From positions 1-56,058 of IMG/VR virus record IMGVR_UViG_3300030102_004176: a stretch of 56,058 nucleotides of DNA. One strand, 5' to 3'. Of this stretch, positions 23,263 to 29,619 are shown piece by piece. The DNA comes from a virus. The translations under genes were made by a program, and so were the position numbers. Numbering within the stretch: the stretch's first letter is position 1; each line of letters begins with the position of its first letter. The notes below the pieces were generated by a model. That model saw only the letters and a list, made by a program, of their open reading frames with translations. It was not told where the DNA came from and made no database searches.

Positions 23263-23838
23263 ATGGGTTTCGATTTATACGGACTTAATCCAAAATTAAA
23301 AGGCGTTCAACCTAGTATTGATTGGGCTACTGCTACTGATGAAGACAAAGACAAATATGTGAAAGCAAAAAATGTTTTTGAAGAAGAAAATCCTGGACAT
23401 TACTTTGGTAATAATGTTTGGTGGTGGAGACCATTAGCATATTTAATAGAAGATAAATGTAAAGATTTTTTAACTGACGAGCAAAGAAAAAGTTTACATT
23501 ATAATGACGGCAAAAAATATTCGGATAAGATTGCAGTTAAAATTGCAAACAGATTGCAGGAAGTCTTGGATAGTGGCGAGTTGCTTAAGTTAAAAGAAGA
23601 ACACGATGCAGAAATGCAGAAAGCCAAAGAACATAACGATATTATAGAAAGTAAAATGAAAGCAATAGTTGATGCTCACAACGGAGTTGCTCCAAAAGAT
23701 TTACCAAAAGAAGAATTTACAAATTGGCGTGAGCTTCAAAAACAAAAAAATTGGGCTGACTCTTATCCGTTTGATATCGACAACGTGAAGGAGTTTATAT
23801 TATTTGCTCGTTGTAGTGGAGGGTTTTCTATATGTTAA
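23263..23838 (+). CDS. Conserved phage protein, 191 aa
   Basis: Starts MGFDLYGLNPKLKG and contains GHYFGNNVWWWRPLAYLI, a signature I recall from many phages without known function. Residues 90-150 are helical and charged. The end (KEFILFARCSGGFSIC) is conserved in pattern. First gene of unit 2, with a good ribosome site (TAGGAGA). It overlaps the next gene by 7 bp. Confidence 0.75.
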   Translation: MGFDLYGLNPKLKGVQPSIDWATATDEDKDKYVKAKNVFEEENPGHYFGNNVWWWRPLAYLIEDKCKDFLTDEQRKSLHYNDGKKYSDKIAVKIANRLQEVLDSGELLKLKEEHDAEMQKAKEHNDIIESKMKAIVDAHNGVAPKDLPKEEFTNWRELQKQKNWADSYPFDIDNVKEFILFARCSGGFSIC

Positions 23839-24137
23839 AAGAACCAAAGGAAAATATAGCATTAACTTGTTCTGATTGTGGTTTAGAACAATATTTTAAA
23901 ATTAAAGAAATGGAGAAACAACTCAAAGAATTTGTTTACTGTATGTTTGAGGTTGACCACGAACACAAACACATTAATACTGAAAGAATGTGGGTTAAGA
24001 TTGAGTTTGGCGACCAAAAAAATGGAACAGGTTATTTGAGCAACCAACCTCAATTCATTTCTAATTTAAAAGAGGGTGATAGATGTTCTTTCTATACGAC
24101 GAAAGAAGGGATAACTAGAGCCGAGTTACAACAATGA
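23832..24137 (+). CDS. Hypothetical protein, 101 aa
   Basis: ALTCSDCGLEQYF near the N-terminus resembles half of a zinc ribbon; a His-rich stretch (DHEHKHIN) may supply further ligands. The C-terminal half looks beta-rich (MWVKIEFGDQKNGTGYLSNQ). Second gene of unit 2. No family recognised. Confidence 0.6.
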   Translation: MLKEPKENIALTCSDCGLEQYFKIKEMEKQLKEFVYCMFEVDHEHKHINTERMWVKIEFGDQKNGTGYLSNQPQFISNLKEGDRCSFYTTKEGITRAELQQ

Positions 24138-24205
24138 TGAGTTCCTTTCTTGAACTGCTAGGTGTATTCCTAGCAGTTCTCATTTTCTTTTTGCTAATCA
24201 GATAA
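24134..24205 (+). CDS. Tiny hydrophobic peptide (23 aa) at the end of unit 2
   Basis: ATGATG overlaps the upstream TGA exactly as at 22979. The encoded peptide is one transmembrane helix (FLELLGVFLAVLIFFLLI). An 11-bp hairpin lies inside it. The same architecture twice makes either function (toxin-like peptide or terminator) more likely than chance. Confidence 0.4.
   Translation: MMSSFLELLGVFLAVLIFFLLIR
24152..24179 (+). terminator. Hairpin terminator of unit 2
   Basis: GAACTGCTAGG (24152-24162), loop TGTATT, CCTAGCAGTTC (24169-24179), followed by ATTTTCTTTTT. Perfect 11-bp stem and 6-nt loop, the same dimensions as at 23024-23051. Confidence 0.75.
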
Positions 24206-24210
24206 ATATA

Positions 24211-24300
24211 TTTCCCGTATCCCGTTTGCCGTTCCGTTTGCCGTTTGCTGGTTTTCATCAACCAGCAGCGGTGGGCGCGCCTGGCGAAAACTTCTACCAG
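24211..24300 (+). repeat. Degenerate TTTCCCG array and GC-rich hairpin before unit 3
   Basis: TTTCCCG, TATCCCG, TTTGCCG, TTCCG, TTTGCCG run from 24211 to about 24244. An 8-bp stem TGCTGGTT/AACCAGCA (24246-24253 and 24260-24267) follows, then GGGCGCGCCTGGCG and AACTTCTACC. The order and the GC-rich part match the two upstream elements. Confidence 0.6.
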
Positions 24301-24345
24301 TAAAAAAATATCAAAAAAATAAAATTAAAAAAAATAAAAAAGTGT

Positions 24346-24388
24346 TTGGTGATACTATAAAAGTATGGTCTAATATATATGTGTTAAC
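24346..24388 (+). promoter_or_regulatory. Weaker promoter with GTTAAC site, unit 3
   Basis: TAATAT (24371-24376) precedes GTTAAC (24383-24388) by six bases, the same offset as in units 1 and 2. The best -35 is TTGGTG (24346-24351) at a 19-bp spacing, which is poor. An inverted repeat ATACT/AGTAT (24352-24366) sits in the spacer and could be bound by an activator. Confidence 0.5.
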
Positions 24389-24412
24389 AATTAAACAAGA
24401 AAGGTAGTAATT

Positions 24413-24817
24413 ATGACACAATTAAAACTAAAAACTACTTACTTAACTAAGTTCAAGGAAGAATTTATTGTTAAGTATGGTGAACTAAAACAAGAAGTTT
24501 TAGATAAACAAAAAGTACTAAGTAATATGAAGTCTATGGTTTTAGAAGTATTTGATGATTTAAATACTTCTATGATTGAGATTACTAAATTACCTAAATA
24601 TAAAGGCACTACAATTTCTAAAATTACTAGAGAAAGTAGTTATGCAGTTAAGGGTGATGGCACTAAACTTCTTGATGCAAACAAACAACCTATTTTAATT
24701 TCTGGTAGAATAGACACTAAGAAGTTAAAAGAAAAGTATCCTAATGTTTATGCAGATTGTTTAAAGGCAGTTAAGTCTGTTGAAATAAAGTATGACATTA
24801 AGAAAGTTGGTAAATAA
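24413..24817 (+). CDS. Hypothetical protein, 134 aa
   Basis: Helical, Lys-rich N-terminal half (KFKEEFIVKYGELKQEVLDK) and a C-terminal half with SGRIDTKKLKEKYPNVYADC. It has the general look of small phage proteins that bind nucleic acid or a host enzyme, but no family is recognised. It follows the unit 3 promoter with an AAAGG ribosome site and overlaps the next gene by one base. Confidence 0.65.
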   Translation: MTQLKLKTTYLTKFKEEFIVKYGELKQEVLDKQKVLSNMKSMVLEVFDDLNTSMIEITKLPKYKGTTISKITRESSYAVKGDGTKLLDANKQPILISGRIDTKKLKEKYPNVYADCLKAVKSVEIKYDIKKVGK

Positions 24818-25074
24818 TGCCAAACTTATTAGATACTATTATTAATACTAATCTCACTACTATCAATGATAGTAGTGAGGTTGATCAACAACGAACTCAA
24901 ACTAATATCAACGACAATCCAACTCATCATTTAAACAATGCTCTCGTTGCAAAGATATTAGAGGATATAATCGTTGTTCATTGTAATAAATACCAACATA
25001 CTGATCAAGCTAAAGAATTATGGTCTGAGGTTGAACAAGCTATTGCTCAAGTTCGTATCCATATAGTGAGGTAA
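24817..25074 (+). CDS. Hypothetical protein, 85 aa
   Basis: Asn/Thr-rich start (NTNLTTINDSSEVDQQ) followed by a helical C-terminal part (ALVAKILEDIIVVHCNKY). Last gene of unit 3. An 11-bp perfect hairpin is encoded within codons 13-21 and may matter for the message rather than the protein. Confidence 0.6.
   Translation: MPNLLDTIINTNLTTINDSSEVDQQRTQTNINDNPTHHLNNALVAKILEDIIVVHCNKYQHTDQAKELWSEVEQAIAQVRIHIVR
24853..24879 (+). other. 11-bp perfect hairpin within coding sequence
   Basis: CTCACTACTAT (24853-24863), loop CAATG, ATAGTAGTGAG (24869-24879). It begins 36 bases into the 85-aa gene. Perfect complementarity is unexpected in a reading frame of this composition and may slow ribosomes or bind a regulator. 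Confidence 0.55.
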
Positions 25075-25092
25075 GTATTAATTATAATCAAG

Positions 25093-25125
25093 AAAAGGGA
25101 TTAGATATCTAATCCCTTTTTTTTT
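25093..25125. terminator. Strong bidirectional intrinsic terminator
   Basis: GGGATTAGATATCTAATCCC (25097-25116) is a 20-bp perfect palindrome, flanked by AAAA on the left and nine T on the right. It ends the small-gene region before the terminase operon; the A tract makes it work in either direction. Confidence 0.9.
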
Positions 25126-25198
25126 GTCTACTACAATTCCCCAAATAACAACCTAATTAATAAAGTATTAGACTTCATTAAATTATTTTATGCTTATC

Positions 25199-25221
25199 TA
25201 CGGCTCTTAAAATCGGTCGTT
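25199..25221 (-). repeat. 23-bp motif, copy 2 of a long-range inverted pair
   Basis: The reverse complement matches 6627-6649 at 22 of 23 positions. Flanking bases on either side do not match, so the motif itself is conserved. It lies between a strong terminator and the terL promoter. Confidence 0.7.
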
Positions 25222-25434
25222 ATTAAATAAAACAATACAATTCCCACATAAAAACTAGGTTACGCAAACAGGTTACCTGTTTTTCATCTAGCGTTTCCGA
25301 GCGCGCGCGATCGCGGAAAAGAGACTCTGAATCCTATCCAAACACAAGATCTAGTATGTTTTTGTATTCCCACCTACAAGATATAGGTTCTTGCGACAAC
25401 GACAGCCTACGGCAAGATCAATACATACATATGT

Positions 25435-25463
25435 TTGCATTTTCTTATGACCTAGATTATAGT
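25435..25463 (+). promoter_or_regulatory. Promoter of the terL/structural operon
   Basis: TTGCAT (25435-25440), 17 bp, TATAGT (25458-25463). The ATG at 25471 starts seven bases after the -10, so transcription would start at or beside the initiation codon. ATTAACAATTTG (25477-25488), close to the operator-like site of units 1-3, overlaps the first codons. Confidence 0.55.
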
Positions 25464-25470
25464 GTTTTGT

Positions 25471-26946
25471 ATGTCAATTAACAATTTGACCACAGACAAA
25501 TTGAGGCTCGAAGTAGAGAGACTCTTGATAAAAAACATTAAACTGTGCCAAGATAATTTTTTATATTTTGTAAAAGAGATGTGGCCTGATTTTATATATC
25601 GTAAAACCAAACTAAGGGATAACTGGGGTCATCATCAAATCATAGCAAATGAATTTACTAAAGTAGCTTCAGATAAAAAAGGGAGGCTCATAATAAATAT
25701 GCCTCCTAGACACACTAAATCAGAATTTGCTTCAATTTATTTTCCGGCATGGATGATAGGGAAGTTTCCTAAAATGAAAATTATGCAAGTATCACATAAC
25801 ACAGAACTTGCAGTACGATTTGGTTCTAAGGTTCGAAACATTGTTGGTTCATCTGAGTATAAACAAATCTTTGGTGACGTCAGATTGCGAGAAGATTCAA
25901 AAGCCAAAGGTAGATGGGAGACTAATCAAGGGGGTGAATATTACGCAGCTGGCGTCGGGGCGTCCATCACGGGTCGTGGTGCGGACTTACTGATTATTGA
26001 TGATCCACACACGGAACAAGATTCTTTATCTGACATGGCGATGGAACGTGCTTATGAATGGTATGCTTCAGGTCCAAGACAGCGTTTACAACCTGGAGGT
26101 TCAATTTTATTAGTAATGACGAGATGGGCAGAAGATGATTTAACCGGTCGTTTATTGAAGGCTCAAACTGAACCGAAAGCAGATTCTTGGCGTCAAATTT
26201 CATTCCCAGCGATCCTCGGTTCAGGGAACCCAGTCTGGCCTGAGTACTGGAACTTAGAAGAATTAGAAAAGATCAAAGCATCATTACCGATACGAAACTG
26301 GTCTGCTCAGTATATGCAGAATCCAACCAGTGAGGAAGGTGCAATTTTAAAACGAGAATGGTGGCGACCTTGGAAAGGACCCATACCGAATTTGATGCAT
26401 GTCATACAAAGTTATGATACAGCGTTCAGTAAGAGAGAGACAGCTGACTATTCAGCCATAACAACTTGGGGTGTATTTTTTCCAGAAGAAGGTGGGGGAC
26501 CCAATATAATTTTACTTGATGCTTTACGGGGTAAGTATGATTTTCCAGAATTAAAAGCAGTCGCTTTAGATGCACATAAGTATTGGGAACCCGAAAGTAT
26601 TATTATTGAACAGAAAGCTAGTGGTGAACCTTTGACTCAAGAGTTTAGAAGAATGGGTATACCGGTCATACCATTTGTTCCAAGTAAGGGTAATGACAAA
26701 CATACACGTGTTAATGCGACCTCTCCTATTTTTGAAAGTGGTGCTGTATGGTATCCGTATGGTGAGCATTTTGCAGAAGAAGTGATAGAGGAGTGTGCTG
26801 CATTTCCAAATGGTGCAAATGACGATTATGTTGACTCAACGACTCAAGCCCTACTAAGGTATCGCCAAGGCAACTTTGTTGAGTTATACTCAGATTATAT
26901 AGATAACGAGGATAGACCTCCTAAGGAATATAGATATTATGGATGA
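25471..26946 (+). CDS. terL: Terminase large subunit
   Basis: 491 aa from ATG 25471 (GTG 25462 is less likely). ATPase: PPRHTKSE (residues 78-85) as Walker A-like loop, LLIIDDPH as Walker B, and TRWAEDD as coupling motif. Nuclease domain: IQSYDTAFSKRE, IIIEQKASGEPL and NDDYVDSTTQAL supply the acidic metal ligands. This is an intact packaging motor and headful or unit-length nuclease. There is no Shine-Dalgarno, consistent with a leaderless start. The stop overlaps the next gene by 8 bp. Confidence 0.95.
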   Translation: MSINNLTTDKLRLEVERLLIKNIKLCQDNFLYFVKEMWPDFIYRKTKLRDNWGHHQIIANEFTKVASDKKGRLIINMPPRHTKSEFASIYFPAWMIGKFPKMKIMQVSHNTELAVRFGSKVRNIVGSSEYKQIFGDVRLREDSKAKGRWETNQGGEYYAAGVGASITGRGADLLIIDDPHTEQDSLSDMAMERAYEWYASGPRQRLQPGGSILLVMTRWAEDDLTGRLLKAQTEPKADSWRQISFPAILGSGNPVWPEYWNLEELEKIKASLPIRNWSAQYMQNPTSEEGAILKREWWRPWKGPIPNLMHVIQSYDTAFSKRETADYSAITTWGVFFPEEGGGPNIILLDALRGKYDFPELKAVALDAHKYWEPESIIIEQKASGEPLTQEFRRMGIPVIPFVPSKGNDKHTRVNATSPIFESGAVWYPYGEHFAEEVIEECAAFPNGANDDYVDSTTQALLRYRQGNFVELYSDYIDNEDRPPKEYRYYG

Positions 26947-29278
26947 AGAGAATCAAGAATCGGGTGGTCCAGGTATATTTGGTGTACTTGGTGGAATCGG
27001 GGCAGCTGCTCTAGCATTACCTAAAGCAAGAAGAAAAATAGTAAAAGGCATCGGCGAGTTTTTTAGAGACGACGATAAAAAATTTAAAACTAGCGTAGAT
27101 AGATTTGCATCAAAAGCAGAGGCTCAAAAAGCTGAAAACATATCACAAGAGGTGTCAAAAGATTATCCCGATTTATACAAAGCCAATGAAGCGGCAATAA
27201 AAGAACAACAAGAGTTAGAAGATATTAGAAAAGCTGTACTAAAAAAACCTTTAAGTTTTGGTGGTAAGATTGATGATCCAGAACACAACTACACAGATCA
27301 ACTTGATGCTGTGCGTTTACCTGATTATAATTTTGGTTCAACACTTTATGATTTTGTAGCTTTACATCCGTCTAAAAAACCACTTACTGCTCAGCAGTGG
27401 TTGAGTGAATTCAAGAATCCACAAAGGATGGCAAACCTGAAGTATAAAACACCAGGTTTTGAAAACATAAAAGCAGGAGTTTCAAGACAAGAATTAAGTG
27501 ATGCAAATATCGCTGAGTTCGATGACAGCGGTAAATTAATTGGTGGTATTCTTAAATCAGCAGAAGATTCTAATGTTAAGGTAGGCAAAAAGATGTTACT
27601 GGATATGGCGTATGATACACCGGGTGCACGTTTACAAGTTACTGAATATGGTTTACCTATTAAGACAGTTAAAAAGGTAGAAGCTTTTTTAGATAAGGCA
27701 GAAGAAAGTTTAGCACATGAAGCACAAGTTGGGTATAAAAAAATTAGAAACGTGCTCGCTAAAGAAGCTGGTAATATTTTAGAAACAGAACAAAGGGCTA
27801 AAACTAAAAAAAACTTGGACGCAGTTTTAACATCACAATATGATCCTCTTGTGGATATGGCCGCACGCAATCTCGCAAAAATTAAAATGCAATTTACAAG
27901 GAATGATGCGATGGGCTTGGCAGGAGAAAAAGCCCTTAATGTAAATGCCAATATAATGCGACAGTTAAAAGACATAGAATTTCGTACAGGTATTTTTGAT
28001 ATGTTTAAAAATAATTTTGCTAGAGATAATATTCCAAAAACAAAAGCTGCTGTCGAAACATTTCAACAGACAGTGCCTAACAAAGCAAAAGAAGATTTAA
28101 GAGCTATGATGGGTGACATAGCTCGAGATTATGAGAAATTAAAGGGCAGTTCTATTAGAAGTGGTAATACTTCATACGGACAGCACGATGAATACAGGTT
28201 GAGTGGGCCTGAGACCTATCAAGAATTAATTGTTAACCTTACACCAAGAGCAGGAAGTTATAAAGGAAGAAGACCAGTAACTACAAAACACTATGGTCGA
28301 GATGCGCAGGCAACAGATCAACTATATTTTGTTCGTTATGGTGTACGTTCTGACTTCTACAATCCTGATATGAAAGGAATTACTATTGATGAGATACAAG
28401 CCGATATAGCACAACAGGTAAGAAAAAATAATCAAAAGCCACCAAACCCTTTTAATATTAATTTTCAAGAAAAACTTGTTGAGGAAAGAATCAAGGAAAT
28501 CCTACCACGGGCCAGGGAACTTTCTAATAAGGGTGTAAATATGACACCGAAAGAAAGACAAGAATTACGAGAAATAAATAATTCTGCTGCTACTTTGTAC
28601 AGATCGACAAGAAGAAGACGTGCGGATAGTCAGGTAGATAATCAGTCTACAACTAATTTTCAACCTTTGCAGGACAGTTCTGATTATGCTGAGCACGCTG
28701 TAAAGGTACTAATTAAAAAAGCGATGAGAGATGATTTAGATTTTATATCGGTAAACACTGTAGATGTTCAACATAATTTTAAACATCCAAATGCTGGTTA
28801 TAAAGGTATGGAAAATTTTTACGGAATGCAATCAGGTAGAAGTACTGCGCAAAAAGAAGCAATCTTAGAGGGTAAAAAAGTACCTCCTCTACCCGACGGC
28901 GAACTTGTAAAAGCAATGAAGAATATTGCTAAACAATACAATGGTCGTGTTGATAAAAGAATGGTCGCAAAAAGCGACCCTAGTAAACCATTCAAGGTAA
29001 TTAGGACTCTAAGCGATAAAACTATAGCTAATGTAGAGCCTGGACAAAAACCAAAACAATTTGATGAACACCTTGCAGCCTTCAAATCAAAAGCTGAAGT
29101 TGATGCGTATACTAGAGATCGGCAGGGTGAGGGTTTGAAAATAGAAAAGATAGAAGGTAGTGATCCAAAAAATTATTATGAGATACCTACTCTTGTAATA
29201 ACACCAGAAATGAAAACAAAACCTTTTAAAATATATAAGAGAGAAGGTGGACTAGTCGTAGACTTGTTTAAATGGTAG
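26939..29278 (+). CDS. Large polyvalent-type protein with EIQ(S/A)D-like domain, 779 aa
   Basis: A Gly-rich start (GIFGVLGGIGAAALALPKA) gives way to long charged helices. Near residues 430-500 are TTKHYGRDAQATDQLYFVRY and GITIDEIQADIAQQ, followed at about 595-625 by HAVKVLIKKAMRDDLDFISV and, further on, ENFYGMQS and IAKQYNGRVDK. This is the order seen in the LPD/'EIQSDW' domain of polyvalent proteins that large phages and conjugative elements inject into hosts. The position between TerL and portal suggests it is packaged in the virion. Confidence 0.65.
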   Translation: MDEENQESGGPGIFGVLGGIGAAALALPKARRKIVKGIGEFFRDDDKKFKTSVDRFASKAEAQKAENISQEVSKDYPDLYKANEAAIKEQQELEDIRKAVLKKPLSFGGKIDDPEHNYTDQLDAVRLPDYNFGSTLYDFVALHPSKKPLTAQQWLSEFKNPQRMANLKYKTPGFENIKAGVSRQELSDANIAEFDDSGKLIGGILKSAEDSNVKVGKKMLLDMAYDTPGARLQVTEYGLPIKTVKKVEAFLDKAEESLAHEAQVGYKKIRNVLAKEAGNILETEQRAKTKKNLDAVLTSQYDPLVDMAARNLAKIKMQFTRNDAMGLAGEKALNVNANIMRQLKDIEFRTGIFDMFKNNFARDNIPKTKAAVETFQQTVPNKAKEDLRAMMGDIARDYEKLKGSSIRSGNTSYGQHDEYRLSGPETYQELIVNLTPRAGSYKGRRPVTTKHYGRDAQATDQLYFVRYGVRSDFYNPDMKGITIDEIQADIAQQVRKNNQKPPNPFNINFQEKLVEERIKEILPRARELSNKGVNMTPKERQELREINNSAATLYRSTRRRRADSQVDNQSTTNFQPLQDSSDYAEHAVKVLIKKAMRDDLDFISVNTVDVQHNFKHPNAGYKGMENFYGMQSGRSTAQKEAILEGKKVPPLPDGELVKAMKNIAKQYNGRVDKRMVAKSDPSKPFKVIRTLSDKTIANVEPGQKPKQFDEHLAAFKSKAEVDAYTRDRQGEGLKIEKIEGSDPKNYYEIPTLVITPEMKTKPFKIYKREGGLVVDLFKW

Positions 29279-29286
29279 TATAACGA

Positions 29287-29619
29287 ATGGCAAAAAAAAG
29301 AAAAACATTAGAAGAAAGATTTAGTCTAGATGACATCGTTTTAGGTACTGATTTTGAAGGTGCCTTTTTTGATGAACCCGAACAACCTAAATTAAAACCA
29401 AGCAACATGATTGGTGAAATAGCCTCTAAAAATAAAGCGTTTAAAAAAGCTAACAGAAAAAGACGCATGTACCCTTTACCAGTAAGCAGCATATCAGAAG
29501 ATGTTGTCAAGTTAGCTCCATATCAAGTTATACCTGAAGCAATGAAAAAAGCTAGTAAAGGTGAGTTTGTCATGGTAAAAACAAAAATAGGTAAAAACAA
29601 AAAAACAAGGATTACATAA
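29287..29619 (+). CDS. Basic hypothetical protein before the portal, 110 aa
   Basis: Lys/Arg-rich (MAKKRKTLEERF, then NKAFKKANRKRRMYPLP; KIGKNKKTRIT at the end) with an acidic loop (DFEGAFFDEPEQP). Shares one base with the portal start (TAATGG). Possibly a head or DNA-contact protein; no family recognised. Confidence 0.6.
   Translation: MAKKRKTLEERFSLDDIVLGTDFEGAFFDEPEQPKLKPSNMIGEIASKNKAFKKANRKRRMYPLPVSSISEDVVKLAPYQVIPEAMKKASKGEFVMVKTKIGKNKKTRIT

Larger units (their letters stand above)
25126..25470. promoter_or_regulatory. 345-bp regulatory gap upstream of terL
   Basis: No gene is seen. It holds the second 23-bp motif (25199-25221), a perfect palindrome ACAGGTTACCTGT (25268-25280), a GC-rich stretch with the inverted arms TTTCCG/CGGAAA (about 25293-25319), an inverted repeat TCTTGC/GCAAGA near 25389-25415 and the terL promoter. 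It is probably where late transcription is switched on. Confidence 0.6.

Noticed and set aside
24211-24244. TTTCCCG arrays as a CRISPR array
   Set aside because: Units are 7 bp, contiguous and without spacers, and no cas gene is present.
25199-25221. 23-bp motif as an integrase attachment core from a tRNA gene
   Set aside because: It holds TTAAAA like some anticodon loops, but the flanks do not make a tRNA stem, there are two inverted copies and I find no integrase.
25126-25470. tRNA or small structured RNA in the gap before terL
   Set aside because: Several short inverted repeats are present but none makes a cloverleaf or a riboswitch that I recognise.
27391-27975. 194-aa minus-strand frame inside the 779-aa gene
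   Set aside because: It is antisense to a well-supported gene, has Ser/Leu/Phe-rich shadow composition and no ribosome site or promoter.
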